DNA from: Anthoceros angustus
Lineage: Eukaryota; Streptophyta; Anthocerotopsida; Anthocerotales; Anthocerotaceae
Assembly: GCA_010909165.1 (NCBI GenBank)
Contig: VJWM01000107.1
Location: 62,001 to 126,000 of the forward strand
Direction of reading: 5' to 3'
DNA: 64,000 nucleotides
The position numbers and the translations under genes were made by a program. This document shows positions 1 to 13,299 of this stretch, in pieces. Positions within the stretch are counted from its first letter, which is position 1. Every line of letters begins with the position of its first letter. The notes beneath the pieces are model-generated. The model saw only the letters and a list, made by a program, of their open reading frames with translations, had not been told where the DNA came from and searched no databases.

Positions 1-3000
1 AGAGGGGTTCGTTGGAACCCTTCTTTGTTGTCACCCTCCTGGCTTTGCTATGCTTCTCAACTCCTTATCGTTTAATTGTGTTCTGAGTTCACTGCTAATG
101 TCCAGTGAAGTTGCCCTGCTGGAGGTGCCCATTCCAATAGGAAAGGAAGAAAAGGGGGAGAGGGGGAAAATCAAATACCCAATGCGCAAAACCTGGGAAA
201 TATCCGTCATGCAATGGCCACTCATTCTTATTGCCAATGAGGTAAGTGGCTGTCTTGTACTACTAGAGATTCATGGATGTTCGCAGCAGCATCTGGTGAT
301 TGTAACATGTTGTACATTTTCAAACTTGCGTTCCATCATGCCTTCTGTTTGCAGATTCTCATTGCACTTGGTCAGGCCAAGGACTATCGTGGGGGCAGTG
401 ACAAGACACTCTGGCAAAGGATATGTAAAAGCGAGTATCGCAGATGTGCTGTGATAGAGGTCTTTGAGAGTGTGAAGGAAATGATGAGAACGATCATCAA
501 TACTCAATGTGAGCTAGAGTATCGCATCATTGACACACTCATTAATGAGATAGATGCATCTCTTCAAACGGGGACTTTTACCAAAAAGTTTCAGCTCAGC
601 GAGTTACCTGAGATTCATGCTCGTGTTGTTACTCTGGTTAGCAACCTCATGCAATTTCAGAAAACAGAGTCAGAGGATGACAACAAAAAGGTTTGTGTTT
701 TGAGCCTGTGTTTCTAGTCTTCTGTTGGTTCTTGCTCCTGCTGTAAGAGATCTAAGCCAAAGTGTTTCTGCTGCAGGTCATAGACGCTGTACAATATCTC
801 TATGATGGATTGGTCCGTGATTTTCCACTTGGTACCTGGGAACAGCTGGGAGAGGGTACTCTTTATCCATTGAGAAATGAAGACAACCCTCTTTTTGTCG
901 ATGCTGTAGAGCTCCCGGGCAAGGAAGATGGTTTTTATCGGCAAGTGAGGCGTCTTCACACGACCTTGAGCACAAAGGAATCACTACTCAACGTGCCTCG
1001 CAGTTTGGAAGCCAGACGCAGAATCACGTTCTTCAGCAATTCCCTCTTTATGACTATGCCTCGTGCCCCAACGGTACTTCTCTTTAGAGCTCACATGATG
1101 TTCCGACAGCTAGAATGATAACGTTAACTATCTAATAATCCATGGTCTGCTCCAGGTTGAGAAGATGCTGGCCTTCAGTGTCTTGACACCCTACTATGAC
1201 GAGACTGTCCTGTTCAGCAAGGAGCAGCTGCAGCAGGAAAATGAAGATGGAGTCTCTACTTTGTTTTATCTTCAGAAAATTTATCCAGGTCGTTATGCTG
1301 GTAGCAGTACTACTTGCATTTGGTTATCGACTACCATGTTGCTGTCAAAGTCGAGATATTTACTTTGCGCATGTTCCAGATGAGTGGAGACATTTTCTAG
1401 AACGCATGGAGAAGTTGAACATACTTGAAACTGAGATTTGGGACAAAGACAAAGGCCTCCAGGGTCTGAGACTTTGGGCCTCTTATCGAGGACAGACTCT
1501 TGCTCGAACAGTTCGTGGGATGATGTACTATGACAGGTCTGAGCACGTATATTACTTAGCTATTAAGGCAAATTTCGAGTGATGTTTCTTATCCTGTCTT
1601 TTGATGTGTTTTCTCTTCTCCAGTAAGGTTTCAGGGAAGGAATAGGCAGTTTCTGATACCTGGTTCTGCAGTTCACGGACTCACCCAGCTGGTTCATCTT
1701 GTTGCAGGGCACTGCAGCTGCAGGCCTTCATTGACAAAGCAGAACAATCTGACATAAACCGTGTCCGAAGTCTTCTGTACAAAACATCAAGCGGGATGGC
1801 CAGCCATCTGCATGGAAGTGCGTCTTTCCTTATGCGAGAAGGTGTAAGTCCCCATGGGCTACATTCTAGCACTGAGTTCTATGGTCAGAAAATAAAACAG
1901 AGGCATCAAGCAACTGCAGCAATGAAGTTTACTTATGTTGTTACCTGCCAAATCTACGGGATACAAAAGGCCAAGAAGGAGGTAGTTGCGGAAGACATAC
2001 AGTATCTGATGCGAGAGTTTCCTCCATTAAGAATTGCTTATGTCGATGAAACATCGCCTGGAAGCAAACACAATCAGTATTTCTCTGTCCTAGCCAAATA
2101 TGATGCGGCAGCTAGGAGAGAGGTCGATATATATCGAATACAACTACCTGGACCAGTAAAGATCGGTGAAGGGAAGCCGGAAAATCAGAACCATGCAATT
2201 ATCTTCACAAGGGGTGATGCTGTGCAAGCTATAGACATGAACCAGGCAAGTCTTGGAATGCACCGATGAAATCACAGTAGCAGCTAGCTAGCACAAGCCA
2301 ATGTTTTTCCTGTGGATGTCTCCCATTCAAATTGCTAACACATTAGCCGTCGCAGGATAATTATTTCGAGGAAGCTCTGAAGATGAGAAACCTGCTGCAA
2401 GAGTTCACCGTATACTATGGGCTTAGAAAGCCCACCATCTTAGGGGTGCGGGAACACGTCTTTACAGGTTCAGTGTCCTCCTTGGCCTGGTTCATGTCAG
2501 CTCAAGAGAGCAGTTTTGTGACACTCGGACAACGTGTGCTTGCCACGCCACTGAAAGTCAGGATGCATTATGGACACCCTGATGTGTTCGACCGCCTATG
2601 GTTCTTAACTCGAGGAGGTATCAGCAAAGCATCTAGAGTTATCAACATCAGCGAGGACATATATGCGGGTTTTAATTGTACTTTAAGAGGTGGCAATGTT
2701 ACTCACCACGAGTACATTCAGGTACTCCCGTCTGCAGAATGTGATCTTCGTTGAACTGACCGGAGATAAACTTCGTCAGTCTCGTTTTTCCTATTGATTT
2801 TGGCTGTCGCGTTCTAGATATCTGCTCCTCACAAACTCGCTAGCTTTGTCGCACTTTTGATATCCTGTTTTTGTTACTGTAGGCTGGGAAAGGTCGAGAT
2901 GTGGGTCTGAATCAGATTGCTCTGTTTGAAGCCAAAGTTGCAAGTGGCAATGGTGAACAAGTTCTAAGTCGGGATGTTTATCGCCTTGGTCATCGCCTGG

Positions 3001-4527
3001 ACTTTTTCCGCATGTTATCGTTTTATTTTACCACCGTTGGTTTCTTCATCAACAATATGATTGTAGTTCTCACAGTCTATGCATTTCTTTGGGGCCGTGT
3101 ATACTTGGCGTTGAGTGGAGTGGAAGCTTCCATTATCGGTAGCAATAATGATCCAAAGAGCACCATCAATAGTGATGCTCTGGCAGTCTCCTTTAACCAG
3201 CAATTCGTCGTCCAGATTGGCTTGTTCACGGCTCTTCCTATGCTTGTGGAGAATTCTTTAGAGCATGGTTTTACAAGAGCAGTTTGGGAGATGATAACAA
3301 TGCAGCTTCAACTAGCATCGATCTTCTTCACCTTCTCGATGGGAACGAGAGCCCATTTTTTTGGTCGAACCATTCTGCATGGTGGTGCGAAGGTGATGCC
3401 AATCTCACTCTGCTGTGGAAAGTTTGTCCTGAAATTCTCTAATCTCATGCTCACTGGTGTTTACTGGATGTATTGGGTGCAGTACCGTGCCACGGGCCGT
3501 GGGTTTGTCGTGAAACATGAGAAGTTTGCTGAAAACTATCGTCTGTATTCGCGTAGTCATTTCGTGAAGGGTTTAGAACTTGTTCTTCTCCTGGTTGTCT
3601 ATCAAGTATACGGAACTGTGAGCAAGAGCACGGCTTCGTACCTTCTCATGACCTTTTCAGCCTGGTTTTTGGCAATAACATGGATAATGGCTCCCTTCAT
3701 CTTCAATCCATCTGGGTTCGATTGGCTCAAGGCAGTGGATGATGCGGAAGACTTCACCAACTGGATCTTTTTCCGAGGGGGCATCCTTGTAAAGGCCAAT
3801 CAAAGCTGGGAAACATGGTGGGAAGAAGAGTATCAACATCTGCACACTGCCGGGCTCTGGGCTAAACTTTTGGAGATTATCTTGAATTTTCGGTTTTTGT
3901 TTTTCCAGTATGGTATAGTATATCGGCTGAAAATCGCTGCTGGTAGTACGAGCATCATTGTCTATCTCCTATCCTGGATATACGTGGTGGTTGCTGGCGT
4001 CCTCCAGAAGTTTCTGTCCTCAGCTCGGGACAAGTATGCTGCCAAGAATCACAGAACGTATAGAAGCATCCAAGCAGCCGTTATCGCCGGTGTAGTGGCT
4101 GTGTTCATCTTAATGGTGAAATTCACCCACTTTGTCTTGATGGATTTGATCGTCAGTCTTATGGCCTTCATTCCAACAGGGTGGGCTTTGATACAGATTG
4201 CACAGGTATGCTTGGCACTCGATTTCTGCGGTCGTCGACGATGAATCGTCTGGCTCTTGTTGCCTTCACTAAAGGTTTTTGAATTCTTTCCAGGTCTTGA
4301 AGCATCCGTACTTAGAAGGCTCACCGCTCTGGTCTACAGTGGTGGCAGTCGCTCGGCTCTACGAATTCGGCATGGGTATGCTTGTCCTGATGCCAGTGGC
4401 CTTCCTTTCCTGGCTGCCGGGCTTCCAGGCCATGCAGACTCGGATTCTGTTCAACGAGGCTTTCAGCCGGGGCCTTCAAATTTCCAGAATTCTCGTTGGG
4501 AAGAAACCGAACGCTGCGTATACGTAG
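1..4527 (+). CDS. Callose synthase (1,3-beta-glucan synthase), 3' half, 5' partial
   Basis: This is the C-terminal catalytic and membrane half of a plant callose synthase (GSL/CalS, GT48), a plasma-membrane enzyme making 1,3-beta-glucan from UDP-glucose. Visible exons are roughly up to 241, 354-690, 776-1070, 1156-1288, 1379-1536, 1708-2245, 2357-2721, 2883-3392, 3483-4205 and 4294-4527. Family landmarks appear in order: QWPLILIANE, EARRRITFFSNSLFM, LRLWASYRGQTLARTVRGMM, GEGKPENQNHAIIFTRG, LGVREHVFTGSVSSL, RVINISEDIYAGFN, then the multi-pass region with YRATGRGFVVKHEKFAENYR. The last exon ends in the family-typical FNEAFSRGLQISRILVGKKPN with stop TAG at 4525-4527. The 90-base stretch 3393-3482 has GT..AG ends and no in-frame stop; family alignment says it is an intron. 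The N-terminal half lies outside the window. Family assignment is secure; exact exon ends are by eye. Confidence 0.95.
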
Positions 4528-7500
4528 CGGCGGTATATATTACTGTACAGTGCTTAGTTACCATTTTGGCGGTGACTTATAGCCTTGAGGAAGACACCTA
4601 GTGATATCACTAACATCAATTTTTGTTATGAGCTATGTCCAATACGGTTCCGTGGATTTCCCTATAGTTGTATTCACCGGAATTAAAATATGAATCCATC
4701 GCCCTTTCCTGCAGACCAGCGTGTGAGTGCCTTTCATTGGATAGCTTATGAAAATCCCTCGTGGATTGGAATAGGTGTCGTCGTGGGTGCTAGAACAGAC
4801 CTTGTATGGTTCTTTAGGAACTCGATTCCTCAGCCGTAGGTAACTCGAATCCAGGTTGAGGATGGGCGTCCCAGGCCAGTCTTGTGAAGGGGCGGACAGA
4901 TGGTGCAATGGAGAGAGGCCTGTCAATCCTAATCCCAGCTGATCTTTAGCGCAAGCCATTGAGGCTGCATAATGAATCCCAGACGTTCTGTCTGTGCGAC
5001 GGTTGCACTGGTTGGAAAGAAGGTGGGACGGTGGGGATGTACGAAAAGCAGTCGCAGGCGCCTTGTGATATTTGTACCACTGGACGCTGCATCCGAGACA
5101 AGCAACCAGAATTGTTGATGAGTTCCAAAAGAAGCCTGTAAGACTGTGCGGTACTTGACTGGTCGGCCCTGGCACCGCCCCTCTTCCTGGCCATGCCAGG
5201 AACAGTTGCCTGACATGGGCTACAGGCTTGCTGTCCGCCCTTTCCTCATAATGAGAGCATTGGTCCAAATAAATCAGGGTTGCGGCGGCCAGCGTCCCAC
5301 TTTGTCATGCTTTAAGCACATGGATTGTCAGCGCAGAGCAGAGGCGATTACAGTCCCCGAGCTCGAAAGCGGAATTCCGGCCATCTCCTGGAGGCTTGTA
5401 CAACAAACAACTAAACCTGGGTAGCGGGAACTTGGAGGCTCACTTTGGCCCTGTCCGAAGGCCGAGGCTAGGCAACATGTCCGGAATCCTTGATGCTTTT
5501 GCCCTAATTACGCACAGTACAAATGTACAATCTACATGGAGGGAGCATCGACAGAGGACAGCGGGTTGGCGTTGGCAACAGGCAGCTTGGCAGCTTGTGA
5601 GGGTGTCGTGGAGTGTTTGGCAGGCCACGTGACGGGCCATAACGGCGGAAGGGCCTCCGTTATTCACTGCCGCCACTTCTCGTGCTTTCCTTATTTACAT
5701 GTATGTACTGTACACAAACGGACGGCTACTGGTGGCCAAGGTTTCCCGTTTTCGAGGGTGGCTCTGGCATGCCTCGCTGCCTCTCTGTGGGCGAGCAACC
5801 TCGATGTGAGGTCCACATGTCTTGATCGATCAGTCCCGCCGACACCCGCTCTTCAAGAAGCGTCTGTAGAAACGTCTGCTTCACCTGTTCTGGGCTTGGA
5901 CATACGCTGTTTGGCCGATTGGCGACGGTTGGATGAGGTGGGTAGGCAGAGTGAGAGTACGCACCAGCTCGAGGAGGTGTGTGGGTGCTCAGTCCTAGTC
6001 TTCCCTTTCTTTGGAGTCCGGACGGAAGCAGATCTTATTATGCGACTGCTTAAGAAAATTGACATCGGCTGCTCTTTCATACTACTACTACTCCGTGTAG
6101 TGTGTCTACGTGTCAGAATGGTGTGGAACAGGTGACAAGATTTGTAGAGGGCCGGCTAGTCCAAGGTGAGATCTCGTGGGTTGCACATACAGCAGTCTCT
6201 CAGAGACAGTAGTGCCACGACACCCTACACCCGATGGTGCCATTGGGAATGGGCGGTTGCCACAATGGGAATTCATTGCCCTTTGTCGAGGAAAGAATTG
6301 ATGCATCGCCGAGCTGGGGAGGGTGTTATGAAGGTGGGAAGAGTGAAGCAGAGTATGTATGTATGTACATGCATACAGTCACAAGAACTCTCCATCAATT
6401 GGTGTAGGCCAGTGGTCCTGTCGTGTGATGGGAGCACCGAATGGGAATTCAGCCGTGCTATTGGAGTTGGTTTGGTGGCCCATGGGACGCTTGTACATGT
6501 AACAACCCGCAGAAGACAATAATTCGGGGGGATTCATGATGAGCAATGGGAATCCGAGCTGGGCAGGGAGGGCATTGCGCTTTCGGTTTCAAGGACGGTT
6601 CGATTTGAAGCTTGGCAGTGCGCAAGGTGGTGGATGTTCATGCATGTGGTCAACGTCGGTGGTAGGGGAGTCCGGTGTCCACACAGAAGAGGTTGAGGTT
6701 GAGGGTGAGGTTGAGGCGGAGGGTGATGAGAGCTGGGCCCGGGCCCTCTTGAAGGCTCGCATCACAGTCTCCCTCTCTCCGTCCATGCGGAGTCCGGACT
6801 CCGGCCGGGCTTTGTCACGAGTGCCAGTGGAAGGTAGTGGCAGACCAGAATGAGGGGATTCATGAGTATGGTGGGAGAGTTTTCTGGCTAGCTTCCGACA
6901 TCATTCATGAGCTTGGCAACAAGAGAGTATGAGCTGGGGTATGTATGAGAGGGTGCCGGGTCTACGGCTGCTGGCTGCTGGTTGCTGGTCGATGCCGCTG
7001 TCTGGCACCGTGAATCTTGTGTGAAAAGCAAGAGCGTGTAATGTAGCTGCTGCGCAGCGCACTGCGCACCTTCATTCTTGCGTGAGAGCGGAATGCGATC
7101 GCAGGGCAGGTGCCCACATGATCCTCCAGAATCAGATGAGCGATGTAGCTAGCGTCCACAGCAGGTCCAGGTCCAGGGCCAGGGCATGTGATTGGTAGGA
7201 GAGAGGGCACCCGGGCCCGGGCCCGGACGTGAAGACGGTCGTGATCCTGTCCGGGAGCGTGCACTGTACCTTATCCGAGGTGCGCATGCGCGGGTCACCA
7301 CCGTGTGCGTGTGTATGTAGGCAGTGTTGTTGGGCAGTGCAGGGAGAAATTGCGGGAATCGGGAATCAGGAATCTTATGTGGGTGCCCGCGCGGGGAGAC
7401 GGGGCAGGCCAGTGTTGCAGTGGCAGTCGCTGCAGCGTGCAGTGGATTGGAATGTGCAGCACTGCAGCACTGACTGCTGGTCCAACATTCCAAGGTATTA

Positions 7501-8193
7501 TTCATCGATGAGATCGCCCCTGGGCCTGGAGGCTGGCTCCATGGTAGGCTGCGTTTGGCACTAGTGGCAGAGGAGATGGTGGGCTCGACCTCCCTCGCAG
7601 AATGCAGATGCATACATCACAGACTGCAGATACATGTAGCAGCCCTAGGAGTAGGGCGCAGGAGTAATAGCACGCGCAGCAGCTGCCAGCAAACCTGAAA
7701 GCTGTAATGAGAGCATCTTTATCAAACTGACATGCTGACAACAGCTTCTTCTGGGCTGTTTATAGGCAGTGTTGCTGCTCTCGGGTCCGCGGGTTCTGAC
7801 TCCTGGTCCCAGTCTCCCTGGGCACCTCCTGACACACACCAAATTACTCCCTCCTTCACCTCCTGTACGTCCGGTCCACTCCGCTCTGGTGAGAGCGGGT
7901 TGTGTAGTGTACAAATTACGGAAGGAGAGAATCGTGTAAACTACTGACATATCCCAGCGGCCAGTAGCCGTAATCACACAAACTAGAAAGAGGAGCAGGC
8001 AGGAACCAGAGGACTCTAAAGGCGTCGGAGTCGGTCTCAGGCCAGCACGTAGTACGACACCTTTGGAGCCTTGTTGCGAGCGAGAGGTGGCCGAAACAGG
8101 ACAGGACAGGAGTGGACAGCGCCAGGCCATCCCCACTCCCCACTGCTGCCCACTGTCACTGCCCACCCACCTTGGCAACCTCCACAGCCTGCT

Positions 8194-8240
8194 GCCCAGT
8201 GCCCTGTGCCCTGTGCCCTGTGCCCAGTGCCCAGTGCCTA
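8194..8240. repeat. GCCCTGT/GCCCAGT microsatellite
   Basis: Short tandem run of 7-base units alternating GCCCTGT and GCCCAGT, in the intergenic region upstream of PIN. Seen directly; no function inferred. Confidence 0.8.
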
Positions 8241-9339
8241 CTACATCCATCTCGAGAGCACAGGCGGCAGCAAGGCAGAGCAGTCAGCAGCAGCACTCCA
8301 GCAGACCCGTGGTTTATTACGCCAAGCCCAGTGCCACCACTCACTTTCCATGGACCCCAATATTTGGTCTCTATTAATCGTTCCTTCCATGTGGAGTCTC
8401 TTCCCTCATCAGGGCCTGAAATCCAGATTCTAGCACACCTTCCAAAACCGAGAATCACCCTGGACACTTGTTGTTGCTGTACAACGTAGATAGAGTGGTC
8501 CCCTCCACGCTCCATACCCTTGTTTATCTTCAAGTTCCTCTGGTACCCTAGATATGCTTCCAACGCTAATGGCCGGCAACTTGCATTGGGGATTCGGAGC
8601 GTCTACAGTCTGTCGGTACAGTACGTTGCCGGCTGCCTTACGTCTTAAGTTGCGTGGGCTATTTACATATACCTAGAGCCCTCAACACCTACAAGTTTCT
8701 ATATGTGCAGAAAGAGTGCTTTGCGTTAGTATTAGAGCAGATGGCTAACCCCACTCAATAGAGTACGAGACCCGATTAGGGACAAGGAAATTAAACTAAT
8801 TTATAATATTTAAATTTATATATTGATAGATATGATTGTGAGTGATAGAAGTATGAAACTCAAATTAAAAATTTTCAGATATTAATAATAAAATACTCAA
8901 AGAAGCATTTGGACCCAATTCGGAACATGGCGGTGCACGAGCAAGAAAAGCCGGTGCTTGAGATAGGACAAACGGTAGCCATAGGACAAACAGCGGTCAT
9001 GGCCGACCAACAAGCCTCTCAAAGTGAGCAACCTCCCCAACAATGTCTCCTTGGCCTGCCATTTGTGAAGGGTGTTTGCCTACCTTGGAGAATCTTAACA
9101 ACAATGTCCCTCCCATTGTTGGTGTCTTGTTGATAGACTACATGCGAATGCACCAAGTGGTAATCTTTTCTTCCTCTTCCATGCTGAACATTGTGCCTCC
9201 TTTTTTGTTGCTCTTCACATTAGCATTTTTCGAAATTCCACAATGTGGTTTTGCTGATCTTAAAAGCTGACCTCAGTCTTTCTTAGGGTCATGCCATCCA
9301 CTATAGCTACAATAGCATGTTGTAACCTCCTTATCCGAT

Positions 9340-9842
9340 GTTGTAGGCAGTATACTCCTTGCACTACTGGGGAACCCTGCTATGTGGCAGCCCTGCTATG
9401 CTCACTCTCCATTTCCTTGGGGGCCTTTGTGTAACCATGTGTGCTTGATGGAAGAGGACAACAAAGCAAAGAGGATAGCAACTCAATGCACAGTAAGCAA
9501 AGGTAAGAAGCTTATGCAGTTTGTCTATGTTGCTTCTTGTTGAGCAAGTCAAGATGGTATGAAGGGTTTTTCTTTTGTGCATCCTTCTCTTGCAAGATGA
9601 AGACTTGAGCAAGCAAGATGGGGCTTTGGAGGGACTGAGCAAGTCAAGATGGTATGTCCCGAATGGGGTCTCGTAATAGAGTAGGGAGCATAGAGAGAGA
9701 GATGCAGAAACTAGGCGGTTGGCTCTCAAGACCCATAATTCCTTTGATACCTGTGCTCTATATAGATATCTACGTTTAACCTTGTGAATAAAATGCAAGA
9801 GTTGTTGGTTCCTAATACATGTTGTATACTCCTTGTACCTCC
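9340..9842. mobile_element. Possible LTR or transposon remnant
   Basis: A near-identical 20-base phrase (TGTTGTA followed by TACTCCTTG) occurs at about 9341-9365 and 9820-9842, bracketing about 480 bases. Inside are two copies of GAGCAAGTCAAGATGGTATG, at about 9541 and 9638, and an LTR-like promoter/polyadenylation arrangement (CTCTATATAGATATC, then AATAAAATG) near 9755-9795. No coding domain is visible. It could equally be unrelated repeated sequence. Confidence 0.25.
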
Positions 9843-10611
9843 ATTAGCGGCGGTTCCCTGAAGTTGAAGCGGCCGGCCTGGTCCTGGTCCTGGTCCTGGA
9901 GGTCCTGGACTCCTGGGCCCCGGGCCGCGTGGGAGCACAAGGGAGTGACTTGTCGCCGGGAGGGAGGACAAGGAGGGCCCGCCTTGTCTGGAGAAATTTA
10001 TCCGTCGCCAGCCAAAAGCACATTCCGTGCGCTTGTTCGTTTCTGGTTCCATTAATTTGCCCTAATCTGAAATTCTGAAGCCCAAGCCGCCTGAGACTAT
10101 CCTAATCCGAGCTCTCTCTCATCCTGACCTTCTCAGTCTTTGTCGGGATCTCACAGGCACGCCAGCACGACAACGCTGTGGCCTACTGCAAGGCAGCGGG
10201 AGGGAACCTTGGAAGCGCAAGCTCTTCAACTTGCTGCGGCCTGGCCCCTTGCCCGGCATTGCATTGAGGTTGCCCTCTCCTCTCCTCTCCTTTTATTCCA
10301 TTCCATTCCATTGCATTCCCCTCCATTTCCACTTCCAGTCCGTTGCTTGCTGTGAGCTTCCCTCCTCTCCCCCTCCTTCCCCTCCTCCTCTCAATTTGAA
10401 TCCTTTGTGCTGCCTGCCATACATGTTTCCTTTCGACCTGCAGCTGTTGGCAACTGGTGCTGCCAATCCTGCTGCTCTGAGCCTCCCACACGGAGATGGC
10501 TGACGTTTCATCCTGACAGAGGAGCGTGCAGCGCTGCAAGCTTGCAATCCACTTTGATTGATATCGGATTGCGGTGTGGCAGCAGGCCCTGGAAGACAGC
10601 AGGCAGCAACC

Positions 10612-13299
10612 ATGATTTCCCTCCACGACCTCTACACCGTGTTCAGCGCCGTCATTCCGCTCTACGTGGCCATGATCCTGGCCTACGGCTCGGTGCGGTG
10701 GTGGAAAATCCTGACTCCCGAGCAGTGCTCCGGGATCAATCGCTTCGTCGCCGTGTTCGCCGTGCCCCTGCTCTCCTTCCACTTCATCGCCAGCAACAAC
10801 CCCTACCACATGAACGCCAAGTACATTGTGGCGGATGTGGCGCAGAAATTGGTGGTGCTCCTGGCCCTGGCGGTCTGGGCCTGGTTCTCCTCCGCGGGCA
10901 GCTTGGAGTGGCTCATCACCATCTTCATGCTCGCCACGCTGCCTAACACGCTGGTGATGGGAATTCCGCTCCTCCAGTCCATGTAAGCCTTTGAATTTCT
11001 GGTCTCAGAATTCTGGTCTGCGACGTTGCGGTGACTGAGCACTGTGATTGCTGTGCAGTCCGATATTGCAATGCGCTGATTGTGGAATCCGGATGGCTGC
11101 TTTTGCAGGTATGGAGGCCACGCAGACACCTTGATGGTGCAGTTCGTGGTGATGCAGTCCATCATCTGGTACACGCTGCTGCTCTTCCTCTACGAATACC
11201 GAGCAGCCAAGGTGCTGATCATGGCCAAGTTCCCAGACGGCACAGCTGGCAGCATCGTGGACTTCAAGGTGGACTCGGACGTGCACTCCATCGACGGGAG
11301 GGAGGCGATCGACACGGAGGCGCAGGTGAGGGAGGATGGAACAATTGTGGTGAACGTCAGGAGGTCGGTCTCCTCCAGGTCCGACACTGTCACTCCCAGA
11401 ACATCCATGCACATGCGGTCCATGCCCTCCTCCAAGGCTCTCACTCCGCGCCCTTCCAACCTCTCCGGCATCGACATCTACTCCATGCACTCCTCTGTCA
11501 ACCTGACCCCCAGGGAGTCCAATTTCACCCATGCCGAATTCTTCTCCATGACAGCCGGCCCGGGGGGGCGATTGCACTCCACCTCCAGCCCCAGGCAATC
11601 CAACTTCAACTCCTCCGATGCCTACTCTCTCCACTCCTCCCGAGCTCCCACTCCCAGGACTTCCAACGCCAATGAGGACATCTGCAACCACCCCAAGGCT
11701 TCCTTGCACCCTTCGGGCCATTCCCCTCGCTACCCTGCAGCTCTGTATGCCCCGGGCCCCAATTCCCTGCTTGGAAGAGGCCTGATTTGCGGGGCGGCCC
11801 CGGCCTTCGATGGATCATCACCCGCAAGCGCTGCTCAGGCGGCCAGAAAATCTTCAGCTGCAGCCACGCTTGTCAGCGAGCCCAGGCTCTCCTGCGCAAG
11901 TCCCAAGCCGGAGCCCCGGTTGGAGCAGGATGGGAGGGAGCTTCACATGTTTGTCTGGAGCGCTGCTGCGTCTCCGGCTTCAGAGGCAGGATTGCATGTC
12001 TTCGGGGACGAGAATGGACGGCACGACGTGGAGCAGCCTAAGGAGCTGCACCTGCTGGTGAAGTCCTCGCCAGACCCCTATGCAGCTGCAACGTTAACGG
12101 CAGGAGCAGGAGGAGGGGCAGGAATTGGACCTGGTTAGAAGCTAACACCTTTGCTGCTTCATCTGTTCAGGCGTGTGTGTTTTTGTGAGCGCATTGTTTT
12201 TTACGATTTCAGTGGCTTGTAAAAGATTTCAGCTTCGGAAGCAGACCGCATCTCTTCATCGACGAGTCGCTGGACATGGCCAACAATTCCAAGCATGGCC
12301 CGAGCTCAATCGTCGCTGCCACAAGCAAGATACTGGAAAGCACACCACCTGTGATGCCGGCCCCCAAGGTTATGGCCAAGCTCATCCTCACCATGGCTTG
12401 GAAGAAGCTCATCCGCAACCCGAACACCTATGCAAGTTTGGTCGGGATTGTATGGTCTCTCATAGCCTTCAAGTGAGTCACAGTCACTGAATGCTTCCCT
12501 TGCCTGCAGCTGCTGTGCTGATGATTATCATATGACTATTCTGCAAGCACGTTGATTTGTTTTTGTCACGTCCTGTGTGCAAGCTTGCAAGGCCTGACCT
12601 CTTTCTTCTTTCCTTGGCAACCGCAGGTTTCATATCAGCATGCCTGCAATTGTGGAGAATTCCGTCACGATTCTGTCTGACGCGGGGCTGGGGATGGCCA
12701 TGTTTAGCCTCGGTCTGTACATCCCTCTCGCCCATTCCTGCCTGTGAAATTGACTGCCTTTTGCTTCACACTCCTTGGCTCATCTGGTGTTTAAACTTGC
12801 AGGTTTGTTTATGGCGCTTCAGAAGAGGATAATCGTGTGTGGCCCACAGCTGGCAGCCTTTGCCATGGTGGTGCGTTTCCTGACTGGCCCAGCGGTGATG
12901 GCAGCTGCGTCTATAGCTGTTGGGCTCAGGGGCAGGGAGTTGCACATTGCGATTGTACAAGTGAGTGCTCGGGAACGTGTGACATCTCTTGCTCTGTCGT
13001 CCACCATGTTCAGCTCTAACCTACGTATGGTACACGTACATTTTCCTCACAGGCCGCCCTTCCCCAAGGAATTGTGCCCTTCGTGTTTGCAAAAGAGTAC
13101 GACCTGCACCCTGACATCCTGAGCACAGCGTGAGAATTCTGGTCCCTCAAACTCTGTACCTTTTGCAGACCACTGTAATGCTAGACACGGAGCAGTAACA
13201 GAAACGTACCATGCTTTTGCTGTTTGCTGCAGAGTGATCTTCGGCATGCTGATTGCCCTACCAATCACGCTGGTCTACTATGTGGCGATGGGCATCTGA
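10612..13299 (+). CDS. Canonical (long-loop) PIN auxin efflux carrier
   Basis: Polar auxin exporter, expected at the plasma membrane. The start [20 protein letters not shown] is the invariant PIN N-terminus. Exons are about 10612-10984, 11109-12135, 12231-12472, 12628-12710, 12803-12960, 13052-13131 and 13234-13299, giving about 675 residues, normal for long PINs. The N-terminal membrane block includes [13 protein letters not shown] long hydrophilic loop follows with four TPRxS sites and one SPRQS site, the phosphosites used by AGC kinases in canonical PINs, then the conserved [16 protein letters not shown]. The C-terminal membrane block contains [44 protein letters not shown] and [15 protein letters not shown], ending [11 protein letters not shown] and TGA. 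The canonical internal NPNTY and the long loop exclude the short ER PIN and PILS groups. Orthology to a specific PIN number cannot be judged. Confidence 0.96.

Larger units (their letters stand above)
4528..10611. other. Intergenic region and PIN upstream region, no supported gene
   Basis: No protein family is recognisable here on either strand. The first part should hold the callose synthase 3' UTR. The stretch 5300-8500 is GC-rich and low in complexity, with G/T-rich runs near 6690-6730 and a GCCCTGT tract near 8194-8240. The stretch 8780-8900 is strongly AT-rich. The part 9340-9840 looks like a transposon remnant. The last 450 bases before the PIN start are C/T-rich, as expected for a 5' leader. 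A minus-strand reading frame of 211 codons at 4633-5268 shows no family resemblance and is probably accidental. Confidence 0.6.

Noticed and set aside
3015-3203. Several short minus-strand frames inside the callose synthase membrane exons.
   Set aside because: Antisense shadows of the strongly conserved plus-strand coding sequence.
4633-5268. A 211-codon minus-strand frame downstream of the callose synthase.
   Set aside because: No domain, no splice context and no recognisable family; consistent with a chance open frame.
9726-10052. Collagen-like Gly-Pro-rich frame on the minus strand.
   Set aside because: Encoded by a GGTCCT simple repeat; low complexity with no further support.
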